Below are positions 41,765-49,594 of a stretch of 64,000 nucleotides of DNA, one piece after another. This stretch comes from CADCTB01 sp963768975 (GTDB lineage: Bacteria > Actinomycetota > Acidimicrobiia > Acidimicrobiales > AC-14), in the NCBI GenBank assembly GCA_963768975.1, contig CAVYKB010000003.1, positions 62,001 to 126,000 on the forward strand, written 5' to 3'. Positions within the stretch are counted from its first letter, which is position 1, and each line of letters begins with the position of its first letter. A program made the position numbers and the translations under genes. The notes under the pieces are model-generated. The model saw only the letters and a list, made by a program, of their open reading frames with translations, ran no database searches and was not told the DNA's origin.

Positions 41765-42480
41765 TCAGACGCCGGGAATGGCGGTTCGGTTCCCGGCATA
41801 CAGCTGTGAAATGAGTTCCTCGATCGGGGGCTCCTCCACTGTGAGGTCGAGCACCGGCGTGGTGCCGGCGATGGCAGCGATCAGCTTGGCGGCGGTGGTG
41901 TGGTCGCCGTGGAAGCGCAGCCACTGCCGGGGGCCCTCCACCCGCACCACCTCGGCCCCCTCGACCACCAGCGGACCGTTCTGCTGTTCGAGGTCGACGA
42001 CGAGGGTGCGGTACTGGCCGTGGCGGCCCTTCAGGTCCTCGACGGTCCCGTCCTAGACCAGCCGGCCGGCGTCGATGACCACGAGGCGCGAACAGCGCCG
42101 TTCCACGTCTGACAGGTCATGGGTGGTCAGGATGACGGTCACCCCGAGCTCCCGGTTGACCCGGGCGAGGAAGTCGCGGACGCTGCTTCTTGTGCACCAC
42201 GTCGAGGCCGATGGTGGGCTCGTCGAGGTAGAGGATCGACGGGTCGTGCAGCAGGCGGCGGTGATCTCGCCCCGCATCTTCTGGCCCAGCGACAGCTGGC
42301 GCACCGGCGTGTCGAGGAAGGGCCCGAGGTCCAAGAGGTCGACGAACTCCGCAAGGCGGCGGGCGTGGCGGGCCCGGTCCACCCGGTAGACGTGGCGCAG
42401 GAGCTCGAAGGAATCGCGCAATGGGAGGTCCCACCACAGCTGGTTGCGCTGGCCGAACACCACCCCGAACCCTTGTTGCG
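41765..42480 (-). pseudogene. Broken ABC ATPase (daunorubicin/viologen-exporter type)
   Basis: The fragment starts in the Q-loop region (GVVFGQRNQLWWDLPLRDSFELLRHVYRVD) with the first about 80 residues, including Walker A, missing. It continues to the signature LSLGQKMRGEITAA. A -1 shift near 42255 moves HDPSILYLDEPTIGLDVV (Walker B) out of frame, and a +1 shift near 42185 restores VRDFLARVN and TTHDLSDVE. A TAG at 42055-42053 replaces the Tyr expected in RLVYDG. The C-terminal part continues to 41765 (DGTVEDLKGRHGQ, ISQLYAGN). One deletion, two indels and one nonsense change make it non-functional. Confidence 0.85.
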
Positions 42481-43096
42481 GTAGTGCCGGATGCCGGAGC
42501 GCCAGGTGGCCCGGGCGACGAGTACGACGGCGGCCGCCCCCAGCGGGCCGGCGAAGCGGAACCAAGCCGGCGATCCGTGGGGATCGCTGCGGCCGAGCAC
42601 CCACAGCGCCGGCTGGTAGCTGACGAATGCCAGCGGGACGACAGTGGCCAGCCGGCGCAGCCAGCCGGCGAAGGAGCCCCGCCGGATGTGGATGCTGACG
42701 AACTCCACCTCGCTCACGAACACGTCGCCCAGGGCGAAGGCCAGGCTCGAGGTGCCGTAGAGGAAGGCGACCTCGGCCAGCGACCAGCCGGCGAGGGCGT
42801 CGACGTTCGCGAAGAGCACCACGATCATCACGATGCCGAGCAACTCGGCGAGGAACTGGCTGATCGTGAAGAGGACGAACGACGTGCGGTACTGCCAGTC
42901 GGCCCGGATACGGGCACCCGACCAGCTTCCGCCAGACCGTCGCCTGCTCGGCGACGGTGGGCCCGCTCTCAGCCACCTTGTACGACGACCTTGCGCCAGG
43001 CCCGAGCCTGCGCCACCCGGCCGGCGGCGCGAAGGACCACCAGCCAAACGAATGCCGGCGGAACGACCGGCGGGCCACGGCCCAGTGCAGCGCCAT
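42480..43096 (-). pseudogene. Remnants of two ABC-2 permeases fused to the broken ATPase
   Basis: From ATG 43096 the start of one permease is seen (MALHWAVARRSFRRHS), cut after about 20 residues. A second permease follows (VAEQATVWRKLV, then a +1 shift at 42917-42919, then GARIRADWQYRTSFVLFTISQFLAELLG). After RRGSFAG about 130 residues are missing; it resumes at WLRRLATVVPLAFVSYQPALWVLGRSDP and ends GIRHYR, where it joins the ATPase remnant. The residues match the two-permease exporters that accompany this ATPase type. The whole is a deleted, compressed operon. Confidence 0.75.
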
Positions 43097-43148
43097 GCCG
43101 GGAAAAGTAGGGCCGTCCGGTCCGCTTCGCAAGCGAATATGCGCGCTG

Positions 43149-43214
43149 AAAAAAGCCTAGCTTTCCGGGAAATAGTTCAGTCCTAAGCCCCGGAAAGGAG
43201 CTTCCAAGAAGAGG
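43149..43214 (-). terminator. Rho-independent terminator of the TrxR-like gene
   Basis: On the minus strand, after the TAG at 43217-43215, the stem CTTTCCGGG (43196-43188) pairs perfectly with CCCGGAAAG (43169-43161) over 9 bp. An outer AGCCT/AGGCT pairing is also possible. A TTTTTT run follows at about 43154-43149. This is a rare textbook terminator in a G+C-rich window. It separates the flavoprotein gene from the decayed ABC operon. Confidence 0.8.
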
Positions 43215-44162
43215 CTAGTTGCGGCCGGTCGCCGTGGCCAGCGCATTCCTGCGGGCGGCCACCGACTGCTCGACGTCCTCGCCGATCAGGTCCATGTTGA
43301 TGGCGGCGGCGGCCGCGGCACCGGCCGCCGCCGAACTCAGGACCTGGGCCATGAGGTCGGCCACGTTGCCGGCCACCCACACACCCGGCACCGAGGTGAG
43401 GCCGGTGGCATCGGCGGCGATGAACTCGCCCATGGGGTTGGCCGTGGGCACCAGGCCGAGCCCGGTGAGCAGCTCGGAGCGAGCCACCATGCGGGGCGCC
43501 ACGGCCAGGACCTGGAGCGGGACGACAGTGCCATCTCGCAGGTGGGCGCCGGCGCCGTCGAAGGCCACCACCTCGCCGCGGACGACCCGGATATCACGCG
43601 CCGCCAGCTGCTCCAGCTGGGTGTCGTCGGGCTCGGGCTGGGTGTGGAGGAGCAGGGTGAGGTCGTCGACCCACTGCCGGACGAGGAGCGCCTTTTGGAC
43701 GGCGAACCCGGTGGTGGCCAGGACGCCGACGGTCTTGTCCCGCACCTCCCAGCCGTGGCAGTACGGGCAGTGGATGACCTGGTGGCCCCACCGCTCCCGC
43801 AGCCCGGCGACGTCGGGGAGCTCGTCGACCAGGCCAGTGGTGACGAGGAGCCGGCGGGCAGAGACGGTCCGGTGGCCGTCGACGGTCACGGTGAGGCCCT
43901 CGGCCGTCTTCGTGGCCGCGGTGGCCCGTCCGTCGACGACCTGGCCGCCGTAGTGTCGGACCTCGTCGCGGCCGAGCGCCGCGAGCTCGGCGGGCGGGAT
44001 GCCGTCGCGGGTGAGGAAACCGTGCACCCCGTCGGCGGGGGCGTTGCGGGGCTCGCCGGCGTCGATCACCAGGACCGAGCGGCGGGCCCGGGCCAGGACC
44101 AGGGCTCCGTTCAGGCCGGCGGGACCACCGCCGATCACGACCACGTCGTAGTTGTCTGTCAT
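43215..44162 (-). CDS. Thioredoxin reductase-like FAD/NAD(P) oxidoreductase
   Basis: The 315-residue protein starts MTDNYDVVVIGGGPAGLNGALVLARA (FAD Rossmann). The redox motif HCPYCHGWEV has the CxxC of TrxR-like enzymes, NAD(P) binding follows (VGVLATTGFAVQKALLV), and the final FAD motif is GVWVAGNVADLMAQVL. It lacks a fused thioredoxin. A role in thiol redox or small-molecule disulfide reduction is likely. ATG 44162 is chosen over 44219 and 44174 by domain start. It is divergent from an XRE-cupin regulator, with a perfect operator between them, so it is probably regulated by it. Confidence 0.88.
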   Translation of the reverse strand: MTDNYDVVVIGGGPAGLNGALVLARARRSVLVIDAGEPRNAPADGVHGFLTRDGIPPAELAALGRDEVRHYGGQVVDGRATAATKTAEGLTVTVDGHRTVSARRLLVTTGLVDELPDVAGLRERWGHQVIHCPYCHGWEVRDKTVGVLATTGFAVQKALLVRQWVDDLTLLLHTQPEPDDTQLEQLAARDIRVVRGEVVAFDGAGAHLRDGTVVPLQVLAVAPRMVARSELLTGLGLVPTANPMGEFIAADATGLTSVPGVWVAGNVADLMAQVLSSAAAGAAAAAAINMDLIGEDVEQSVAARRNALATATGRN

Positions 44163-44203
44163 GGGAACGAGCATGAAGGGGAATGCACTCTTCGGCAAGA
44201 GAC

Positions 44204-44220
44204 TTTGCCGATATGGCAAA
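44204..44220. promoter_or_regulatory. Palindromic operator between flavoprotein and XRE-cupin genes
   Basis: TTTGCC-GATAT-GGCAAA is a perfect 6-bp inverted repeat with a 5-bp spacer, located between the divergent starts at 44162 and 44229 and 8 bp before the regulator GTG. An additional half-site (GGCAA) lies at about 44194-44198. The regulator encoded by the next gene has a helix-turn-helix suited to such a site. Direct binding is inferred. Confidence 0.7.
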
Positions 44221-44228
44221 CTGTCGGC

Positions 44229-44804
44229 GTGGACGAATCGCTCGCGGCCGTCGGCCCCCTACTGCGGGCTCTCCGGCAGGAGCGCGACACGACGCTGGCC
44301 GCCCTGTCGGATCTCACGGGCATCTCGATCAGCACCCTGTCGAGGCTGGAGTCCGGCCGGCGCCGGCCCAACCTGGAGCTGCTTCTTCCCATCGCCCGGG
44401 CCTTCAACGTCCCCCTCGACGAGCTGGTCGGGCCTCCGCCGGTCGATGATCCCCGGGTCGAGCCCCGCCCGATCAGCGCCGACGGGATGACCATCGTGCC
44501 CCTCAGCCGCCGGGCCGGCGGCATCCAGGCATACAAGCACCACATCCCCTCGGGCCGCCCCCACTCCAAGCCCGCCCTGAAGACCCACGAGGGCTACGAG
44601 TGGCTTTACGTCCTCAGCGGCCGGCTGCGGCTCGTGCTCGGTGAGCTTGACCTGGTGCTGCCGCCGGGCGAGGCCGCCGAGTTCGACTGCCGGACGCCGC
44701 ACTGGTTCGGTCGCGCCGGCCCCGAGCCGGTGGAGTTCCTCAGCCTGTTCGGTCCCCAAGGCGAGCGGATGCACGTGCGGGCGCGGACCGGTCCGGAGCA
44801 GTGA
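44229..44804 (+). CDS. XRE-family regulator with C-terminal cupin
   Basis: The 191-residue protein has an N-terminal XRE helix-turn-helix (LLRALRQERDTTLAALSDLTGISISTLSRLESGRRRPNLELLLPIARAFNVPLDELV). The C-terminal cupin reads HEGYEWLYVLSGRLRLVLGELDLVLPPGEAAEFDCRTPHWFGR, with His and Glu residues in positions to bind metal or ligand. It is probably a repressor or activator responding to a small molecule. GTG 44229 is the start directly after the operator. It is likely to control itself and the divergent flavoprotein. Confidence 0.9.
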   Translation: MDESLAAVGPLLRALRQERDTTLAALSDLTGISISTLSRLESGRRRPNLELLLPIARAFNVPLDELVGPPPVDDPRVEPRPISADGMTIVPLSRRAGGIQAYKHHIPSGRPHSKPALKTHEGYEWLYVLSGRLRLVLGELDLVLPPGEAAEFDCRTPHWFGRAGPEPVEFLSLFGPQGERMHVRARTGPEQ

Positions 44805-44883
44805 GTGCTGGCACCACGGGGCCGGCGTCGGATGCACGTCAGACAGGTCCACCGCCTCAGGTTGCTGCCGCCAGCGGGTCGAA

Positions 44884-45735
44884 CTAGCGGCGGGCGGTGA
44901 TGAGCCAGGCGGCGGACGGGACCAGGACGCCGGCGGGGCTCTCGGCCTGCTCGAAGGCCTGCCGGAGGTTGGCGAGCGCCCGCTGCTTGTCGCCGGCGTC
45001 GAGGCCACCGGTCAGTCCCCGGACTATCCCCATCCCGTGCACGGCGAAGGTCCATGCATCGTCGGCGTCGCGTCCCAGAAAGATGGGCTCGTCGACCGGT
45101 GTCAGGTCGATGTCGACGAAGCCGGCCGTGCCCAGGACGTCGCGGGCCTGGCCGGCATCGGCCAGGCCGAAGGGACCGGGGGCGCCAGTGGGCGGTGCCG
45201 GCAGGTCCCGGCCCAGGGCCAGCGCCGCCCGCATGGTCAGGAGCCACTCGTTCTCCTCCAGCGGGCGCCAGGCGAGAAGGGCGAGGCGGCCCCCCGGCGC
45301 CAGCGCCCGGTGGACGTTGGTATACGCAGCCACGCGGTCGTTGAAGAACATGCCGCCGAACATGCTGATGGCGATGTCGAACGCCGCTGGCTCGAAGGGG
45401 TGCACCTGGGCGTCGACCCGGCGGAACTCGGCGTTGCCGACGCCCTCGGCCAGCGCCCGGTCGTGGGCATAGGCCAGCATCCTGGACGACAGGTCGACCC
45501 CCAGAGCCCGGCCGGCCGATGCCACCCGAGCGGCGTCGAGGGTGAGCCGACCCGTACCGCAGCCGACGTCCAGCACCCGGCTGGTGGCGCTGACGAGGGC
45601 GCTGAAGTCCAGGTGGGGCGCAATGTGCCGCCCGGATGCTTCGTACCGGTCGGCGTACTCGGTCCAGTCGTCACCCTCGGCGCCGTCCCAAGCGGCCGCC
45701 ATCTCGACGTTTGCCACTGCTTCCGTCACGGTCAC
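44884..45735 (-). CDS. Class I SAM-dependent methyltransferase
   Basis: The 283-residue protein has motif I SRVLDVGCGTGRLTLDAARV, motif II-like FDIAISMFGGMFFND and the post-motif HRALAPGGRLALLAWRPLEENEW of UbiE-like methyltransferases. The C-terminal half is helical (GGLDAGDKQRALANLRQAFEQAESPAGV). GTG 45735 has GGAGG about 5 nt upstream. It is divergent from a padR gene, with an operator over both promoters. The substrate is unknown. Confidence 0.87.
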   Translation of the reverse strand: MTVTEAVANVEMAAAWDGAEGDDWTEYADRYEASGRHIAPHLDFSALVSATSRVLDVGCGTGRLTLDAARVASAGRALGVDLSSRMLAYAHDRALAEGVGNAEFRRVDAQVHPFEPAAFDIAISMFGGMFFNDRVAAYTNVHRALAPGGRLALLAWRPLEENEWLLTMRAALALGRDLPAPPTGAPGPFGLADAGQARDVLGTAGFVDIDLTPVDEPIFLGRDADDAWTFAVHGMGIVRGLTGGLDAGDKQRALANLRQAFEQAESPAGVLVPSAAWLITARR

Positions 45736-45748
45736 GTTCCCTCCCGCT

Positions 45749-45789
45749 ATAGTCCCTTTTGGACCGTTCTACAGTCCGAAAGGGACTAT
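45749..45789. promoter_or_regulatory. 16-bp-arm inverted repeat operator of the PadR regulator
   Basis: The left arm (45749-45764, ATAGTCCCTTTTGGAC) and right arm (45774-45789) match as an inverted repeat at 15 of 16 positions, with a 9-bp spacer. TATAGT at 45748-45753 is a good -10 for padR (ATG 45788), and CATAGT on the other strand of the right arm could be the -10 of the divergent methyltransferase. The right arm covers the padR start codon. Binding would block both promoters. Confidence 0.8.
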
Positions 45790-46462
45790 GTCAACACCTT
45801 CTCCGCTCACCACTACCTCCTATGCCATCCTGGGCCTACTGGGCATCAAGCCCTTTACGACGTACGAGCTAGCCCGGCAGATGGACCGGGCCATGGGCTC
45901 GTTCTGGCCACGAGCCCGGAGCAAGATCTACGAGGAGCCGAAGAAGCTGGTGGCTGGCGGCTATGCCCGCGCCACGGCCGGCGCCGTCGGGCGGCGGCCC
46001 CGCACGACCTATACCATCACGCCGAAGGGGAGGCGAGCCCTTTCGGCCTGGATGGGCGAATCGGGCGCCGGCCCGGTCGTGGAGTTCGAAGACCTGATCA
46101 GGGTGTTCTTCGCCGAACACGGCACGAAGGCACAACTGCTCGAGACACTCGAACGGGTCCGGACCTGGAGCGACGATCAGACGATGGCGACGGGTCACAT
46201 CGCTCGCGAGTACCTCGACGGGGCGGGCCCCTTCCCGGAGCGCCTCCCCTGGATCCTCCTGGTCGGCGATTTTCTCGACGAGTTTCTCGCCATGGTCGAG
46301 GACTGGGCCACAAGGGCTGCAGCCGAGGTCGCCGAGTGGCCCGAGGACATGCATGCCGCCGAGCCCAATCTCGAGCGGCTCGAGCGACAGGCCCGCCGGT
46401 ACGAGGCGGCAGTCGCCCGCCGGCGGGCGCCGGCTGGTTGGATCCCGCCGAGCACGCGCTGA
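45788..46462 (+). CDS. PadR-family transcriptional regulator
   Basis: The 224-residue protein has the PadR winged helix (TTTSYAILGLLGIKPFTTYELARQMDRAMGSFWPRARSKIYEEPKKLVAGGY) and the wing RPRTTYTITPKGRRALSAWM. A C-terminal dimerisation helix domain follows, with FFAEHGTKAQLLETLERVRTW and LDEFLAMVEDWATRAAAEV. PadR regulators are usually repressors released by small molecules. The ATG lies inside a large inverted repeat, so autoregulation and control of the divergent methyltransferase are likely. Confidence 0.9.
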   Translation: MSTPSPLTTTSYAILGLLGIKPFTTYELARQMDRAMGSFWPRARSKIYEEPKKLVAGGYARATAGAVGRRPRTTYTITPKGRRALSAWMGESGAGPVVEFEDLIRVFFAEHGTKAQLLETLERVRTWSDDQTMATGHIAREYLDGAGPFPERLPWILLVGDFLDEFLAMVEDWATRAAAEVAEWPEDMHAAEPNLERLERQARRYEAAVARRRAPAGWIPPSTR

Positions 46463-46593
46463 AACCCTCAGGCCGTCGAGCGCAGCAAGACCCTCGGCGC
46501 CGAGATCGTCCGCCACGGCCGGAGCGTACGACCAAGCCGGGCGAAAAGACCTTGCCAGGAACGACGTGCTCCCGGCTGCGGCTTTGTCCGCGC

Positions 46594-47589
46594 TTACCTG
46601 ATCGAGCTGCCGAGGACGATCGCAGAGGTCAGCGCCGGCACGAGCGGGCCGGCGCCGGCGAGGGCCGCGGTGGCGAGCGTGACGGCGGCGGCGCTGTAGG
46701 TCGACCGCTCGCCGGCGGGGAACAGGTGGCGCTGGGGATGGACCATGCCGGTGAAGTAGCTGCCGTCGTCTGCGCGGAGGTGCTGGGCCCACTCCAGGAG
46801 CTGGCGGGCGGAACCGGCGTCGCCGGCGGTCAGGTAGGCCATGGCGCACTCGGCCGTCTCCGCCGCGGTGACCCAGTCCTTGTCGGCCACGCAGCGTACG
46901 CCGAGGCCGTCCATGACGAAGCGGTCCCGGCCGGCGGCCAGCCGGGCCCGTGCGGCGTCGCCGGTCACCGCGCCGGCCAGCACCGGGTAGTACCAGTCCA
47001 TCGACCAGCGGTCCTTGGGCAGGAAGGCGCCGGCCGGCCGGGTGACGATCACCCGCTGGAGGCGATCGGCCGCCAGCGGCCACGCCGGCCGCTCATGGCC
47101 CGCGGTCGCCGCCACCCGGCCGGCGCACCGGAGACTGGCGTAGGTGCTGGAGGAGGCGGTGAGGAGGGCGAACGACCACGGGGTGCCGTCGGCGTGGCGG
47201 GCCCAGATGACCTCGCCTCGGGGCGCCTGAAGGTCGAGGACGAAACCCATGGCGGCGTCGACGACGGGCCACATCGTGGCCAGGAAGCCGGCGTCGGCGG
47301 TGACAACGAAGTGGTGCCACACGCCAGTGGCCACGTAGGCGCTGACGTTGGCGTCGAGCGTGGCCTCCTCCACCTGGCCGGCCCGGTAGTACTGGTGCCA
47401 AGCGCCGTCGGGGCGCTGGGTGCGGGCCAGCCACGCGTACGCGGCCTCGGCCTCGACCCGCCGGCCGCCGGCGGTGAGGGCCATGGCCGCCTCCACGTGG
47501 TTCCACGGGTCGCCGTGGCCGCCGGCGAACCACGGGATCATCCCGTCGGCCTGCTGGACGCCGGCGATCCAGTCGACCGTCGCGCTCAT
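46594..47589 (-). CDS. Alpha/alpha-toroid protein (prenyltransferase or terpene-cyclase-like)
   Basis: The 331-residue protein contains repeated helical hairpins with QxxDG-W motifs: VQQADGMIPWFAGGHGDPWNHVEAAM, TQRPDGAWHQYYRAGQVEE, ADDGSYFTGMVHP. This is the layout of squalene-hopene cyclase-like or trehalase/glucoamylase-like toroids. Catalytic Asp-rich DxDD was not seen. ATG 47589 overlaps the methyltransferase stop (ATGA), linking it to the methyltransferase-glycosyltransferase genes. A role in modifying a glycolipid or isoprenoid is inferred from context; the chemistry is uncertain. Confidence 0.6.
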   Translation of the reverse strand: MSATVDWIAGVQQADGMIPWFAGGHGDPWNHVEAAMALTAGGRRVEAEAAYAWLARTQRPDGAWHQYYRAGQVEEATLDANVSAYVATGVWHHFVVTADAGFLATMWPVVDAAMGFVLDLQAPRGEVIWARHADGTPWSFALLTASSSTYASLRCAGRVAATAGHERPAWPLAADRLQRVIVTRPAGAFLPKDRWSMDWYYPVLAGAVTGDAARARLAAGRDRFVMDGLGVRCVADKDWVTAAETAECAMAYLTAGDAGSARQLLEWAQHLRADDGSYFTGMVHPQRHLFPAGERSTYSAAAVTLATAALAGAGPLVPALTSAIVLGSSIR

Positions 47590-48302
47590 GGCTTGACCGC
47601 GTAGAGGACCAGGCTCTTGCCCAGGAACGGGTTGAGGGCCCGGTCGAGCGCCCGGGTGAGCAGGGGCCGCCGCATGATGTCCCACACCAGGAACCGATGG
47701 TAGGTGCGGACGGGCCAGCGGTCGGGGCGGTTCAGGCCGAGGGCGCACTTCATCCACCAGTACGGCGAGTGGAGGGCGTGGGCGTGGTGCGACGCGGTGG
47801 GCCGCAGGCCGGCCTCCACGACCCGCCACGCCAGCCGGCTGCGGGTGTAGATGCGGACGTGGCCGTCGGGCACGTAGGGGGCGTGGTAGTTCTCCGTCAG
47901 CGCCCAGCACACCCTCTCCGGCCACCAGCGGGGGACGGTGATCGCCATCGTGCCGCCCGGTCGCAGCACCCGGGCCAGCTCGGCCGTCGCGGCGGCGTCG
48001 GCGGGCACATGCTCGAGCACCTCGGCGGCGATGACCCGGTCGAAGGCGCCGTCGGCGAACGGCAGCGCCAACGCATCGCCGTTGACCGCCGTCCCCAGGG
48101 CGCCGGCCGGCGCCTCACCGGCCAGCCGCATGGCGCCCAGCATGGCCGCGGTGTCCTTTACCTCACCGCCGTTGCGGTCGTAGGCCACGGTGTGGGCGCC
48201 CCGGCGGTGGGCCTCGAAGGCGTGGCGGCCGGCGCCGCAGCCGAGGTCGAGCAGCCGGTCGCCGGCCTGCAGGCCAAGGCGGCCGAAGTCGACCGTCAGC
48301 AA
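47586..48302 (-). CDS. Class I SAM methyltransferase in glycosyltransferase cluster
   Basis: About 238 residues from TTG 48302 (MLTVDFGRLGLQAGDRLLDLGCGAGRHAFEA, motif I). Motif II-like FDRVIAAEVLEHVPADAAATAELARVLRPGGTMAITVPRWWPERV and the C-terminal helical region with SPYWWMKCALGLNRPDRWPVRTYHRFLVW follow. The start overlaps the glycosyltransferase stop by 7 bases, and the stop overlaps the toroid gene. It is probably an O- or C-methyltransferase acting on a glycan or lipid. Confidence 0.85.
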   Translation of the reverse strand: MLTVDFGRLGLQAGDRLLDLGCGAGRHAFEAHRRGAHTVAYDRNGGEVKDTAAMLGAMRLAGEAPAGALGTAVNGDALALPFADGAFDRVIAAEVLEHVPADAAATAELARVLRPGGTMAITVPRWWPERVCWALTENYHAPYVPDGHVRIYTRSRLAWRVVEAGLRPTASHHAHALHSPYWWMKCALGLNRPDRWPVRTYHRFLVWDIMRRPLLTRALDRALNPFLGKSLVLYAVKP

Positions 48303-49538
48303 GCCCGGATCGCCTCGCGGTAGGCGTCGACCGTCGCCTCGGCTGTCGCCCGCCAGGTGAACCGGTCCAGCACCCGGGACCGGCCGGCGGCGCCCATGCG
48401 GGCCCGCAGCTCCTGATCGTCGAGGGCCCGGACGATGGCGCCGGCCAGGGCCCCCGGGTCGTTGGGCGCAACCAGCAGCGCGCAGTCGCCGTCGGCCCCG
48501 ACGACCTCGGGCAGCGCGCCGCCCGTGGTGGTGACGAGGGGGAGCCCGCAGGCCATGGCCTCCACCGCCGGCAGCGAGAACCCCTCGTAGAGCGACGGCA
48601 CGACGGCCACCTCGGCCTCGGCGTACAGCTCGACCATGCGCAGGTTGTCGACCACGCCGGCGATGGTGACGGCGCCCTCGAGGCCCAGGCGCTCGATGGT
48701 GGCCGGCACCAGGCTCCCGTCGCGGGGCTGGCCGACGACGACCAGCTCGGCGTGGCGCTCGGTGCGGACCTTGGCCAGCGCCTCGAGCAGCGGCACCAGC
48801 CCCTTGAGGGGCACATCCGCGCTGGCGGTGGTCATCAGCCGCCCGGGGACCCGGGCGACGTGAGGGAGCGGCCGGAACAGCCCGGTGTCGACGCCGACCG
48901 GCACCACCGAGATGCGGGCGCGGCGGACCCCCATCTGGGCCGAGATGTCGCCGGCCGAGGACTCCGAGACGGTCAGGACCCGGGGCATGCGGCGGGCCAC
49001 CCGCTTCTGCATGCGCACGAACCCGTACCAGCGGCGGACCGCCAGCTGCCGGCGCCAGCCCTCGGCCCGGGCCTGGGCCACCTCGACGGCCCGGTCCACC
49101 GTGATCGGGTGGTGGATGGTCGCCACCATCGGGAGGTCGATGCCCAGGATGCCGTAGCCCAGGCACTGGTTGTCGTGGACGACGTCGAAGTCGTGGCGCC
49201 GGCTGCGCAGCGCCCGCCGGGCCCGCAGGCTGTAGGTCAGCGGCTCCGGGAAGCCGGCCGCGCACATGGTGGCGAACTCGGCGAACGTCGATCAGGTCGC
49301 GGAACTCCGACAGGGCCGGCGTGCGGAACGGATCCTCGGGCCGGTAGAGGTCGAGGCTGGGCACCTCGACGCACGGCACGCCCGGCGCCAGCCGCGGGTA
49401 GGGCGGGCCGCTGAACACCTCCACGTGGTGTCCGAGCGCCACCAGCTCCCGGGTCAGGTAGTGGACGTAGACGCCCTGGCCGCCCGAGTTGGGGTTGCCG
49501 CGGTACGTCAGGACCGCGACGCGAAGAGGCTCGGGCAC
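48296..49538 (-). CDS. GT4-family glycosyltransferase, interrupted by one frameshift
   Basis: About 413 residues in two frames. The N-terminus from GTG 49538 (LRVAVLTYRGNPNSGGQGVYVHYLTRELV) reads to LSEFRDLID. The rest runs from about 49285 (EFATMCAAGFPEPLTYSLRARRALRSR) to the end, and includes VLTVSESSAGDIS, VVPVGVDTGLFRPL, PSLYEGFSLPAVEAMACGLPLV (GT4 E-x7-E) and GDCALLVAPNDPGALAGAI. One extra base at 49284-49286 (AA on the plus strand) explains the shift; removal gives LIDVAEFATM. The protein is otherwise complete, so sequencing error or recent mutation are both possible. Confidence 0.82.
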
Positions 49539-49594
49539 GGTGCAGGAGCCTGACCGCGCCCGAGCCGGGACGCAAACGGTTCAGCCAGAGTGAA

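Noticed and set aside
46463..46593. Possible transposase C-terminal fragment (SKTLGAEIVRHGR near 46480-46520, plus strand)
   Set aside because: Only a dozen residues look like a DDE transposase end, then the frame breaks, and no inverted repeats or target duplication are visible. It may be chance similarity.
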